Notes under the pieces: model-generated
Told to the model about the DNA's origin: nothing
Database searches by the model: none
The model's input: only the letters and a program-made list of their open reading frames with translations
Part shown: piece after piece, positions 25,725-38,954 of the stretch
Numbering within the stretch: position 1 is the stretch's first letter
How the letters are laid out: each line of letters opens with the position of its first letter
Assembly: GCA_029531795.1 (NCBI GenBank)
Contig: JAPEIS010000006.1
Coordinates: 1,984,001 to 2,048,000, forward strand
Direction: 5' to 3'
DNA: 64,000 nt
DNA from: Sclerotinia nivalis
Taxonomy: Eukaryota > Ascomycota > Leotiomycetes > Helotiales > Sclerotiniaceae
Made by a program: the position numbers and the translations under genes

Positions 25725-26633
25725 CTTTTGAATTTCAATTGAATTATAATGAAAAAAACAAATAATTTATAAATTAAATCTTTAATAACTTATTTAATAA
25801 TAATTTTGATAATATTAAATTATATAGAATTTAATATATACAATGATCAAATTTAGATATCGAATCGATATTAATCTTATTTCAAAACTCTTTAGCTTTA
25901 GTATTATCAAATAATAATATATTTGTTATTAAAAAGCTTAAATTGAAAAAATTGAAAAAAGGAAATATAATTAAAAACAAATTAAATCTCTTCAATTGAT
26001 TCAATAAAAGATATATTTCGAATTTTAAAAATCTTATTTGTAAAGATTCTAAAAGATTATAAATCGAAAAAAGAAGTTCTTCAATAAAAGATATATAAAA
26101 TGTTTATTCTTGTAAATCGAATTCAGGAAAATATCGATAAAATCGAATAATAATTTATCGATATTTGAAAAAGATCTCGGAACTGATCTCTAGATTGAGT
26201 TTTTTACTTTTTAATTATAAAAAGTATAAATATTTCGAAAACTCGAAATTAGAAAAGAAATTCGATATCGAAAAATTTAAAATTTTAATAAAAAAACAAT
26301 ACTAAATTTATTTCTAAATATGAAATTCTTGTATTAGATTGAAATCTTTGAAAAGGAATATTTTGATATAATAAAGAATCGATACTAAAGATAAATCAAA
26401 AATCAAGGATTCTATATATATATTGATAATTCTATAAATAGCAAATCTATATTATAATAACTCTATTTTATTTCCTTGAAATAATCGAATTGTTGAAATT
26501 TAATATATCAATTAACAATCTTTAAAAAACAATTAAAAAAGTAATTTTTCAAAAGGAAATCAAAAATATAAATTTGTAAACAAAAAGATACTAACGATAT
26601 ATTTGATATTTATAGATCTTTATATAGATCAAT

Positions 26634-26767
26634 AATAAATATATTAGAAATGAATATAGATTGAATAAATTGAAATTACACATTTTCTTCTAAATTAGAT
26701 TGAATCGGAATAATTATATAGACTCTTTTAGAGTTACGTTACCCGCTTCCTTTTTGGTACAGTAACT
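26634..26767 (-). repeat. 5' LTR of Gypsy-B copy B3
   Basis: On the minus strand it starts AGTTACTGTACC and ends ATTTATT, 134 bp, matching the B1 LTR (AGATACTGTACC ... ATTTATT). The flank outside (AGAAT at 26768-26772, plus strand) would be its target duplication; the partner is lost with the truncated far end. Confidence 0.75.
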
Positions 26768-26876
26768 AGAATAGAAGTTTGAAAAGCCGAAAAATCGTTA
26801 ATTTTGATATAATTTCGCTTAGTATCCAATGAGTCCGGACTAGAACTCTTACTATATCCCGATTATCAATCATTAT

Positions 26877-27009
26877 AGATACTGTACCAAAAAGGAGGCA
26901 GGTAACGCGACTCCAAAAGGTTCTATATAATCATTCCAACTCAATCTAGTTTAATAAAAAATGCGCAATTTCAATTTATTATTTTGTATTTGTTTCCGTT
27001 ATATTTATT
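26877..27009 (+). repeat. 5' LTR of B1
   Basis: 133 bp, AGATACTGTACC...ATATTTATT. No tRNA-type primer site (TGG...) is visible after it; the internal region starts GATGATCTATAT in both B1 and B2. Confidence 0.85.
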
Positions 27010-27629
27010 GATGATCTATATAGGGATCTATAGATATCTAATATATCGTTAACATTTCTTCGTTTGTAGATTTATATTTTATTCTTTTTTCGAAAAACTA
27101 TCTTTTGAATCTTCTTTTTAGAATTATTGATTGATATATTAAATCTCAATAATTCGATTATTTCAAAAAAGTAAAATAGAATTATTGTAATATAGATTTA
27201 TTGTCTACGGAACTATCAATTTGTATATAGAATCCCCGATTTTTGATTTATTTAAAGTTTCGATCTTTCGTTATATCAAAACATTCCTTTTTAGAGATCT
27301 TAATTTAATATAATAATTGTATTTTAAGGAATAAATTTAATACTGTTTTTCTATTAAAATCTTAATCTTTCGATATCGAATTTCCTTTTGATTTCGAACC
27401 TTCGAAATATTCATACTTTTTATAGTTGAAAAGTAAAAGATTCAATCTGAAGATCGATTCTGAAATCTATTTCAGATATCGATAAATTGTTATTCGTTTT
27501 TATCGATATCTTTCTGATTTTGATTTACAAGAACGAGTATATTATATATCTTTTATTGAAGAATTTCTTTTTTCGATTTATAATTCTTCAAAATCTTTAT
27601 AAATAAAACTTTTAGAATTCGAAATATAT

Positions 27630-28800
27630 TTTTCATTGAACTATCTAAAAGAATTTAATTCGTTTTCTATTATATTTTCATTTCCTTTTTTCAATCTTTT
27701 CAATTCGAATTTTCAAATTATAAGTATATCGATATTCGATGATATTAAAATTGAGGAGTTTTGGAATAAGATTAATATCGATTTAGTATTTGAATTCGAT
27801 CATCACAATATACCAAGTTTTGTATAACTAAATATAATCAAAACTATCGTCAAATGAATCATTAGAGATTCAATTTACAAACCATTTGTTTTTTTCATTA
27901 TAGTTCAATTGAAATTTAAGGGAAAAGTTCAAATCTAGATTAATAATTATATCGATTTCAAGATTATTTTTGAAGATATTGAAATAGCTATTCAGGAAAA
28001 CGAATTTGTTTTTATTAAAGTTTTTCTAAACTATTATTTTTTTTATGATGATGAAAATACAATTTAGAATGTAATAGATTCAATGAATTCATTTGTTCAA
28101 ATCAAAAACGAAACTTTTGAGAAATATTATTTATGAGTAAAGGATATTCAATACGATATAAGATTCAAAGATATTTCTGTTTCTGAAAAAAACCTTGATA
28201 TTATTAATACAATTGTTCAAGAAAAGTTAGTTTTTAATTTTGTTAAAGGGTTAATCGATTCAACTTTTTGTAATCATTTTATTTTCAATAATGCTATTTA
28301 TCGATCTTTTGCTGAAAGTTATTATACGATTCAAAGTATTAAAAGAAATATAGAGCTTCAAAATTCATTTACAAACGATGAGATTGTTAAAAAACTTACA
28401 AATAGTATATTCAATATCAAATCTAAAGGTTTTATTAAAGAATAGAAGCTTGAAGTTCTTTTTTAATAATTAAAATCGAAATCTATTTTCAAAAAGGATA
28501 ATTCGAAAGGAAATTACAATTTTAATAATTCTCGAAATCAAAATAGAAAAGGAAATAATAATTGTAATAATAATAATAATCAACAAGATCAAAACAATAA
28601 CTTTCAGTAGATCTTAAATCAGATTTGATAAATCAATTTACTAAATTTAAAGATTTTAAAATATTCTATTATAAATGGTATAAAAAAATATAATTCAAAT
28701 AAGAAATCTCTTTATTTTGGTTATAAAGAATATGAGTATTTTAAGTTTGAATATATTGGAAATCCTTTATCAATATAGTAACAAGTAATTTTTTGTATTA
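27630..28800 (+). pseudogene. gag of B1, degenerate
   Basis: The capsid-like reading MNSFVQIKNETFEKYYL...KDIQYDIRFKDI runs from about 28083 and recurs in B2 (36280-36666) and B3 (12704-12525, minus). A zinc-knuckle position is at 28712-28753, read YFGYKEYEYFKFEY: all four zinc ligands of CX2CX4HX4C are now Tyr (TAT). Upstream (27636-27827) a short open stretch may be the start of the same protein. Confidence 0.65.
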
Positions 28801-31099
28801 TGATTTTATTTAAAAATATTATTATTAGTAATCTTTTTTATATTATTATAGAAAATTGATTTTCAGAAAACTCTAATAACAAACAAACGGATATAATTAG
28901 TTCGAAAAAATCAGATCGAATTTGTATCAATTGCTATAGAAAACCAAAAATTGATAAAGATATTCTTTTTTAGTTAAATAGTATCTATAATTTAGATACT
29001 ATTTTTCATAGTACTATTTTAGATAGCGAATTCGATAATTTTTCAGATTATTCAGATTAAGGATTCTTTAATAGTTCGATTAATTTTATATAAATATCTA
29101 AACAAGGTTTTGTTGAAGAAATTAATTCAGATAATGTTGATAATAAGGAAGATCTTGAAAACGAGATTATTTTTTATATAATTGTTTTGTAATGAAAGAG
29201 ATTTTATTTTATATTAGGTTTTAAAGGAATTAATCTTTTAGATTTTTGTTAGATCTTTTTGAACGTTGTTAAATATTTCAAATGTTTTATTATTCGAAAA
29301 AACTCAATTAGAAAAAAATATTCAGCGATTATTTATAAATTAGAAGTTTCTTTAGCTTTTTCAGTTTCAATTCAAAATAAAGATTAAAGTAATTCTGGTT
29401 AAAATAATCAATTTGGTCAATTTAATCAATTTGGTTAATTAAATCAGAATTCAATTACGAATTCAGATTTTGAGTTAGTATATCCAATTCGATATAGATT
29501 TATTCAGAATCATCTGATTTATCTTTCTTTTAATCAAATTCGATAGTATTTCTTTTATAAACAAAAGGATTCCAAATATAATTTATTAAGTTTCAATGCC
29601 TTTTTCAAAAACGATTGATAAGTGATTGATCTAGATAGGATTAATGTTATAGATTACCCAATTATTCTGATTATTATTTGTATTACAGATAAAGATCGTT
29701 TTTTTCGAATTAGGGGAATATATATTTTGCTAGAATTATCTTCGATAAAGGTTATTATAAGTAAATCCAATTATATAATCGATCAAAGTTCTGATAATAA
29801 TATTGCTTTTTTTGCTTTCGTTGATCATTTAGATTTATATCGATATAAGATTCAATCTAATAATAATATTTCTATAGAAGTTGTTAATAAAACAAATACA
29901 AATTTCAAAGAATATATTATTATTGATTTTGTAATCGAAAAAATTCGATAAATTATTCATACTTTCATTTGTCTAGATAAGGAAAATAATCCTAATAAGG
30001 ATCAAAAGATTCTTTTGTTAAATCTATTATGATTTTATACAATCAAAGATCATATTGATATTTTTAATTTTATTCTTTTTATTAGAAACAAAGATTTGGA
30101 TAAGAAAAGAATACTTATTCAGATTTCAAAACTTAAACAATCCTTTTCTCATCAATTCATTCTATATCCAATCGATTCAAAGTATCAAATAACTATTCTC
30201 AATACTAAGATTTCAATAGAATTCGAAATTGTTAGTAGAAATATTGATAATTTTATATTCAATATTAAACCAATTCCGAAAACAATATGATTTGAAAATC
30301 AATAAGAATCTAATTCATCAAAAGATTCTTCCGATTCAACAAATTCTGAAAAAGTATTTAAAAAAGTATCTGATTTCCTTTCTGAATTTATTTCAGAATC
30401 TCAAAATGACTATTTAGATTCGGACAATTTACAAAAAATTTTAAACTCTTGAATCCTTAATATAATTCAAAACTACTTTTTTTCTCTTCGAAAATCAATA
30501 TAAAAGAATCTAAAGGAATCCAGAATAAGGATTTTTTATATATTCAATCTTTTCAAAGGTTTATATAATCCAAATTATTTTATTTAGTAAAGGATATACT
30601 TCTTTAATCATTAGATAATTTCAGAGAAAATGCTTTTTCAAAGATTTTTGTTGAAAATCAAGATTTTAACTTCGATTATCGGAAACATCATTATTATACT
30701 ACATCTCCCTTTTCGAAAACTTAATTATTATATACTCTTAATACAATCTTTCAAATGAATAATCTATATATACCACTCGAAATTTTATATCAATTCGATT
30801 TTTCTTTCAAAGTAGATTCCAAACGTTTCAAATTACTTTTTCAAGAAAGAAATTAATATATTTCGATCAATCAAACTTTTACTTTTCAATCGAACCCTTC
30901 AAAAACATATATATATCCTACAAATAAAAGATTGATTTTTTGAGAAATATCTATAGATTTATTAGATATTATTAATGAATGATTTCAGAAGAATAAGATT
31001 GATATAGGTCCCTTAATAATAAATAAACTTCGATTAAAAATTATTCGATTTCTTTATATCTATAAGGATTTAAACATTATAGAACTAACTCATATTCCT

Positions 31100-34000
31100 C
31101 CTATTCCTTTTTATACCCATCGAATATAATTCAAACTAGATACTCTTCCTTATAAAAATAGGAAAAAACCTAGATACAATCTTTAATAGATATTTTGGCT
31201 TAATAAGATTATATCTGAAAGGTACAAATGCTATATATATGAATATATTATAATAATCAACAGTAAACTTTCTGATTGATCAACAATACTATTAATAATT
31301 GATAAACTAAATATTGAATATTTTAAGAATCTTTCTTCTTATAAATCTAATTCTGAAAGATATATAATCTTCGATTATTCAAAGATTATAGAACAAATAC
31401 CAAACAGTTATTATACTTTATTTCAAGATATTCACGAATTTCTCTTTTATCCTAATTATAAAATATATCTACAATTCGATTTGAAATATACTTATTGGGA
31501 TATACCTTTTCATTCAAAAGATCATTATTATTTTGCTTTTTCCATAAGAGATTCAGTTCAGATACAATTTACCAAAATTTCACAAAATACTCAAACTGTT
31601 TGCTTTTCTATATTTGAACTTTTTTATACAATTTTCGATTATATTCCCCTTTTTAAAGATAATTCAATAAATAAAGAATATCCTTTTATATTTGAACCTA
31701 ATATTGAAAACAATTTAATATTAATAAAGTTCTATATTAACGATATCTTTTCAGATTCTATAATTCCAAAAGAAACTTATTTTAATTTAGCTAATTATAG
31801 TCTTCTTCATTTTGATTTTGTTCAATTATATCTATCTTTCAAAAAATTATATATCTTTATCGATCAAATAGAGGTTTTAGGAGTTCTTTATAAAGTTAAT
31901 GGTATTATAATTACCAAATCTATTAGAATAGTCAAAATCAAGAATTTTCCAATTCCTATTGATCAGATTGGAATTCGAAGTTTTCTAGTTACAATACAAA
32001 TAACCTATAAAGATATTAAAAACTTTGTTGAAATCTTTTATCCTTTTTTTTATCTTATAGGTAAAATAGAATAGCAATAGGGAGTTTGTAAACAATTAGT
32101 TTTCGAATTTTTATAAAAGAAATGTTTAGAAATAATTAATTCTTATAATATCGATTATATTTTTTCAATTCAAATATATATAAATTCAAATGTTTTTGTA
32201 TTAGAATATTTTATTATTCAGAAATGCTATTCATTAGGATAGAATATTGGATACCTAATAGAATATTCTGTTTTGTATAATTTCTTCTTTTTAATCAAAA
32301 TATAAAGAAATTATAATACTTATAAATGCAAATTACTTATTATCATTGAATTCATCAGGAAATATTATTATTATTTCAAATCTACTAAAGATTGTATAAT
32401 CTTTATTGATCATTTGTTATTTACAAGTTTCCTATCTCCCAATTTTCAGACTAAAAGTATATACATTTATTAGGCAATAGAGTTTTCCATTCTCAATATT
32501 ATTATTATTCATATCCCAAAAATTCGCAATAAAATCATTGATACTCTTTCTTATACTATTTTCCCGGATCCTGATTGCAAATCAGATAACCTTTTAGATT
32601 CTTTAAAAGAATTATAATATGATATAAACGATCCTAAATGGATTTGGAAAAACGATATTGAAAACTACAAAGAACTTTTTTGCTTTCGAAAAGTCTAATA
32701 TCTACAGAAACAATTAGATCTCAAAGATCAAGATACATTTTCTATATTATCAATAAAAGAATCAATAATTATTAATCATCTTATAGTTATCTCCAATAAT
32801 ATCCAATATGATTCAATTGCAAACAAATATAATAAGGATTTATAGTATTCTTCTATATATACTTATATAACAATTCAAATTTTTCCTGAAAATCTTTTCA
32901 AACTTAAGAAAGCAATCTTTTTTAAATATATCAAGAACTTTTATATATTTGAAAACAAACTATATTTTTCCTTTCGTAAGATCGATAAACAATACATTCT
33001 CAAATCTGAAGTTTCAAAAATATTAGTTTTCATTTATAATTTGAAAGGTTATTATGTAATAGAATTCATAATTAAGAAATTTAAGAATTATTAATAGCCA
33101 ATATTAATTACTGATATCAAATAGTATATCCAAAATTATATAAAGTATACCAAGTATAATATACAATAAAGGATATCTTATCTTAAACCTTATAAAATTG
33201 ATCGTCTTTTAACTCTTATTGATTTTGATTTCATAGAATCTTTTCCATCTATCTTAATCAATAAAACTAAGATTCTTAAAATGATTTGATCAATAGTTTA
33301 GAAATTTATCAAAATCGGTATTATTATTTAATCAATAGATTTCGATAATGAAATGTTTGATAAAAAAGGTTTTATTTTTTTTTCTCATATTCTTTTTGTA
33401 ATCGATTATTTTTCATATTATATTTAAGCTTTTTCAATAATTAAAACAATAAATGTTGAAATAGTAAAATATTTGAATTAGATTTCCAATACCTTTGGAA
33501 TTCCGATCGAAAGATTTTATAATCCAGATATTCATTTCGAAAATAAAATAATTAAACAATTTGCTAAAGAAATCGAAATACTATTTATTTTTACAATTAT
33601 AGAAGCTAAGAAATCCTCTAAAATAATTAAAAAAGATAACGATTTTTTTCAAAGAATCCTTAAAAAGATTGATTCAAAAATTGAAAATTAGTTTATAGAA
33701 ATTCAAACCTCAATCAATTCATTTAATATACAAGAAATTGATCATTTAGGATATTCTTTTTACAAAATCCTTTTTGAATATCATCCTATAAAATATCTGG
33801 AAATCAAATACTTTTCAAATCAACATCTTGAAATCCAAAACTTTTTATTCAATATTATAGATCTCAATAAGGACTTTCTAAAAAAAATCTATCAATCAAA
33901 AGTCTTCGATTTTATATACAATAGAAAGCTAATTCAATAGAAAATCTTACAATAATCTGATTGGAAAAAAACATTAATCAAAGAAAAATACAATATAGGT

Positions 34001-34340
34001 ATTCGAAATTATATAGTTTTCGATTCTGATCAAATGATTATACTCTATAATAAAGCATTTACTAAAAAGAAACTTCATTCAATTTATTATAATTCATTTG
34101 TAGTAATTGATCTTATAGAAGATTATTAGAAATCCTATCAATTACGATAAATCAATAGTAAATTTATTCGTCGATCCTTTTATATCGATTATCTAAAACC
34201 CTTTAAATCTAGAATAGGCTATTTGTAAACTTCATTCGAAGAAAGCATCTCTGAATATCAGAATTTACGAGCTAATATTTTCAAAACAACCCTTTTTCTC
34301 ATCTTACGAAACGGGAAAGGTTTTTGATAACCCGAAACAG
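31100..34340 (+). pseudogene. pol of B1: reverse transcriptase, RNase H, integrase
   Basis: The reverse transcriptase includes an unusually long open stretch at 31481-32074 (197 codons) and the active-site box FYINDIF at about 31729-31749 in place of FYIDDIF. It continues as DQIEVLGVLYKVNGIIITKS and GIRSFLVTIQITYK, typical of a Pezizomycotina Gypsy family. RNase H ends in an IRNKIIDTLSYTIFPDPDC-type tail (about 32520-32590). The integrase core (about 33200-33660) has FVIDYFSYY and YNPDIHFEN Asp positions, but the third acid is Lys (IIKKDND, about 33630). The tail (33990-34330) has the YLKPF block. Confidence 0.8.
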
Positions 34341-35012
34341 AAATTAATCTATAATAATAATACAATCATTTTCAAATCAGAGTATATATTACGAGAAAAT
34401 TATATGAAATACACCTTTGATCTTAATAGAATCTAAATCATATACAAAATCGAAAGAATCTAATCGAATCTATACAAAATCAGAACTTCAATTAACCGAT
34501 TAGCTAATAAAATTATATTTAAACCTCAACAATCTATTTTTAAGAAAATTAATACCATTATAATCTTCGAAAAAGATTAAGAATAAAAGGATTATCAATA
34601 TAACAATTCTTTTGAACCTAGAAAACCTCAATAAAACCATTCCTGATTAAACCACTTTCAGCAAATAATCTTATAGTTTTCCTTTCAGACTTTTGATCAT
34701 TTCCTTCAATCAAATCTAAACTTTATTTTCAATTCAATTCATAAATAGTTTTAAGTATTAAATTGTTTTAAGATCTTTCCATATTTTCAGTAAAATAGTA
34801 TAAACCGAAAGTGGTATTTAATTAATATAATCCATTTCTTCTTTTTCATTAATTAGAAAAGTAAAAATAGTATATTAGACTAGAAACTAGAGAAATATCA
34901 TTTCACAAAAAGGCTTCTAATTTATTTAACAAGAAAACAATATATATATAACTTCAAAAAACCTCTGAATAAAAAAGGCATACAGGAGCGTATATTGCTT
35001 CAGTTCCGGTCT

Positions 35013-35148
35013 AGATACCATACCAAAAAAAAAAAAGCAGGTAATGTGATTTCAAAAGGGTCTATATAACCACTCCAATTCAATCTAGTTTAATAAAAAA
35101 TGCGCAACTTCAATTTATCATTTTGTATCCGTTTCCGTCGTGTTTACT
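35013..35148 (+). repeat. 3' LTR of B1
   Basis: 136 bp, AGATACCATACC...GTGTTTACT, followed by the target duplication ATTAT. The internal sequence just before it (TTCCGGTCT) is not a polypurine tract. Confidence 0.85.
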
Positions 35149-35246
35149 ATTATAAAACAATATATCGAAACTTGAAAAATTATTATTCGAGATATTTATT
35201 ATATAACTAGTTGAGAAAGATTTTATGAATTATAGAGTTCTGAAAG

Positions 35247-35380
35247 AGATACCATACCAAAAAGAAGGCAGATAACGTGACTCCAAAAGGGTCTATATAA
35301 ATATTCCAACTCAATTTAGTTTAATAAAAAATACACAATTTCAATTTAATTATTTTGAAATTATTTCTGTTGTATTTACT
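35247..35380 (+). repeat. 5' LTR of B2
   Basis: 134 bp, AGATACCATACC...GTATTTACT; internal sequence GATGATCTATAT follows, as in B1. Confidence 0.85.
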
Positions 35381-36269
35381 GATGATCTATATAAGGATCT
35401 ATAGATATCAAATATATTACTAGTATTTCTTTGTTTGCAGATTTATATTTTTAATCTTTTTTCGAAAAACTATTTTTTGAATTTTCTTTTTAAAGTTATT
35501 GATTGGTATATTAAATTTCAATAATTCGATTATTTTAAGAAAGTCAAACAAAGTTATTATAATATAAATTCGTTATTTGCGGAATTATCAATTTGTATAT
35601 AGAATCCTCGACTTTTGATTTGTTTTAAGAATCGATTTTTTGTTATATCAAAACGTTTTTTTTTTAAAGATTTCAATTTAGTATAGTAATTTCATTTTTA
35701 GAAATAAATTTAATATCGTTTTTCTATTAAGACTTTTAATCTTTTGATATCGAATTTCTTTTCTGATTTCGAATCTTCGAAATATTTATACTTTTTATAA
35801 TTAAAAAGTAAAAGATTCAATTTGGAGATCGATTTCGAAATCTATTTTAGATATCGATAAATTGTTATTCGTTTTTATCGATATCTTCTTGATTTTGATT
35901 CACAAAAATGAATATATTATATACTTTTTATTGAAGAATTTCTTTTTTCGATTTACAATCCTTCAGAATCTTTATAAGATTTTTAGAATTCAAAATATAT
36001 CTTTCATTGAATTATCTGAAAGAATTCAATTCGTTTCCAATTATACTTTTATTTTCTTTTTTCAATTTTTTCAATTCGAATTTTCAAATTACAAATATAT
36101 TGATATTTGATAATATTAAAGTTAAAAAGCTTTAGAATAAAATCAATATCGATTTCAAGATTATCTTTAAAGATATTGAAATTACTATTCAAGAAAACAA
36201 ATTTATTTTTATTAAGGTTTTTCTAAATTGTTATTCTTTTTACGATAACGAAAATATAATTCAAAATAT

Positions 36270-36970
36270 AATAGATTTAATGAATTTGTTTATTCAAGCT
36301 AAAAACGAAATCTTTAAGAAATACTATTTACAAGCGAAGGATATTCAATATAATATAGAATTTAAAGATATTTTTGTTTTTAAAAAAAACTTTGATATTA
36401 TTAATACAATTATTCAAAAAAAACTACTTTTTAATTTTGTTAAAGGATTAATCAATTCAATTTTTCGTAATTATTCTATTTTCAATAATATTATCTATCG
36501 ATCTCTTATCGAAAGTTATTATACAATTCAAAATATTAAAAGAAATATAAAGCTTCAAGATTTATTTATAAATAATAAGATCATTAAAGAATTTATAGAT
36601 AACATTTTCAATATCAAATTTAAAGATTTTATTAAAAAACAGAAATTCGAAGTTCTTTTTCAATAATTAAAATCAAACCCTTTTTTCAAAAAGGATAATT
36701 CGGAAGGAAATTACAATTTCAATAACTCTCGAAATCAAAATAAAGATAGAAATAATAATTGCAATAATAATAATAATCAACAAGATCAGAATAATAATTT
36801 TCAGCAAATTTCTAATCAAATTTGACAAACCAATTTACCTAATCCAAAATCTTCAAAATATTCTATTATGAATAATACAAAGAAATACAATCCAAATAAA
36901 AAACCTTTTTGTTTTAATTATAAAGAATATAGATATTTTAAATTTAAATATATTAAAAATTCTTTACTAA
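36270..36970 (+). pseudogene. gag of B2, partly open
   Basis: An open stretch at 36280-36666 (128 codons) covers the capsid-like part (NLFIQAKNEIFKKYYLQAKDIQYNIEF). The zinc knuckle follows at about 36905-36950 as CFNYKEYRYFKFKY, so the first Cys is kept and the other ligands are Tyr. This is the longest readable gag of the three B copies. No functional protein is expected, because stops lie between the two parts. Confidence 0.65.
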
Positions 36971-38842
36971 TATAACAACAAACAATTCTTTGTATTATAA
37001 TTCTATTTAAACGTACTATTATTAGTAATCTTTTTTATATTACTATAAAGGATTGATTAATAAAATTAATTTAAAAAGATCAGATCGAGTTTGTATTAAT
37101 TGTTATAGAAAATTTAAAATCGATAAAGATATTCTCTTTCAATTAAATAATATCTATAATTCAAATATTACTTTTCATAGTACTATTCTGGATAACGAAT
37201 TTGATAATTCTTCAGATTATTCAGATCAAAAAACCTTCAATAATTCGATTAATTTTATATAAATATCTGAATAAGGCTTTATTGAAGAAATCAATTTGAA
37301 TAATATCGATGATAAAGAAGATCTTGAAAACGAAATTACCTTTTATATAATTGTTTTACAATGAAAGAAATCTTGTTTTATTGTTTTATTAGAATTTGAA
37401 GATATTTGTTCTTCTTTTTAATTATAGAAAAAGATTCGTAAATAAAACAAAAACCTTTTTGTATTTTCTATTTGTAATCGAAGCAAAAATACTGTTTTTC
37501 AAATATCAATAGTATTTTTACAATTATAGATTTTTATTTCTTCTTTTGAAGTTCGTTAAACTAAGTTGTCATTATCGGAAGTTCGATTATCTATTTTTTC
37601 TTTAAAGTATACAATTCTTATTAACAATTATAAAAAACATTCTAGAAGTTCTAAATTATTTTCCAATATTATTGATAAATAAGAATAAGGATCAATAGAT
37701 TATAAAATGTTTATACAATATTTTATATTAGATACTAAAAGAATTAATCTTTTAGATTTTTGCTAGATCTTCTTGAATATTGTTAAACATTTCAGATACT
37801 TTACTATTCGAAAAAATTCAATTAAAAAGAAGAAATCAATGATTATTCATAAATCAAATATTTCTTCAATTCTTTCAATTTCGATTCAAAATAAAGATTA
37901 AAATAATCCCGGTCAAAATAATCAATTAAATCAGAATTCAATCACAAACTCAGATCTTGAGCTAGTACACCCAACTCGATATGGATTTATTCAGAATCAT
38001 CTAATTTATCTTTTTTCTAATCAAATTTGATAATACTTTTTTCACAAACAAAAGGATTTCAAATACAATTTATCAAGTTTTAACATTTCCTTCAAAAACA
38101 ATCGATAAATAATTGATCTAAATAAAATTAATACTATAGACTATTCAGCTATTCCGATCATTATTTATATTACAAACAAAGATTATCCTTTTCAAATTAA
38201 AGGAATATATATTTTGTCAAAATTACCTTCAATAAAGATCATTATAAACAAATCCAATTACATTATTAATCAAAATTCTAATAATATTATTATTTCTTCT
38301 ATTTTCGTTGATTATTTAGATTTATACTAATATAGGATTCAATCTAATAATAATATTTCTATAAAAATTGCTAATAAAACCGATATAGATCTGAAAGAAT
38401 ATATTACTACTGATTTTATAATCGAAGAAGTTCAATAAATTATTTATATTTTTATTTATCTTAATAAAGAAAATAATCCTAATAAAGATTAGAAAACCCT
38501 TTTGTTAAATCTATTATAGCTTTATACAATAAAAAATCATATTGATATCTTTAATTTTACTCTCAAAATCAAACCAATTCCGAAAACAATATAATTCGAA
38601 GATCAATAAGAATCTGATTTATCAAAAGATTTTTCCGATTCAACAAATTCCAAGAAAATATCTGAAAAAACATTTAATTCCCTTTTTGAATCTATTTCAG
38701 AATCTCAAAATGATTATTCAGATTCGGACGATTTATAAAATTCTTTAAACTCTTGAATCCTTAATATAACTCAAAACTACTTTTTTTTTTTTTGAAAATC
38801 AATATCAAAGAATCCAAAGAAATCCAAAATAAAAGTTTTTTA

Positions 38843-38954
38843 TATATTCAATTTCTTCAAAAAATTATATAATCTAAATTACCTTATTCAACAAAAGATA
38901 TATTCAATTTCTTCAAAAAATTATATAATCTAAATTACCTTATTCAACAAAAGA
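38843..38954 (+). repeat. Exact 56-bp tandem duplication inside B2
   Basis: Two adjacent units (38843-38898 and 38899-38954) are identical as I read them, in a region where element copies otherwise differ heavily. B1 has a single unit at the matching place (about 30539). The duplication must therefore be recent. Confidence 0.85.

Larger units (their letters stand above)
12525..26767 (-). mobile_element. Gypsy-B element, reverse and 3'-truncated (copy B3), split by later insertions
   Basis: B3 is read in three pieces on the minus strand: 26767-25725, 25491-25366 and 12748-12525. Together they match B1 from its 5' LTR through the gag region (about 26877-28245). The pieces are separated by solo LTR 25492-25724 and by the complete A1 element at 12749-25365. 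The piece at 12525-12704 gives a gag reading (LMNSFIQIKNEILEKYYLQ) close to B2 at 36280. The pol half is gone, cut at the orphan LTR end at 12524. B3 and B1 stand head to head. Confidence 0.8.
26877..35148 (+). mobile_element. Complete Gypsy-B retrotransposon (copy B1), 8.3 kb, decayed
   Basis: LTRs at 26877-27009 (133 bp) and 35013-35148 (136 bp, longer by a poly-A run) bound the element, with exact target duplication ATTAT at 26872-26876 and 35149-35153. The LTR ends are AGATAC...TTTACT (TTTATT in the 5' copy), which is not the usual TG...CA. Internal order: gag with zinc knuckle (about 27640-28760), protease/linker (about 28900-30600), reverse transcriptase (about 31100-32070), RNase H (about 32070-32600), integrase (about 33050-34330). 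No chromodomain was recognised. It is head to head with B3 and followed after 93 bp by B2. Confidence 0.88.
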
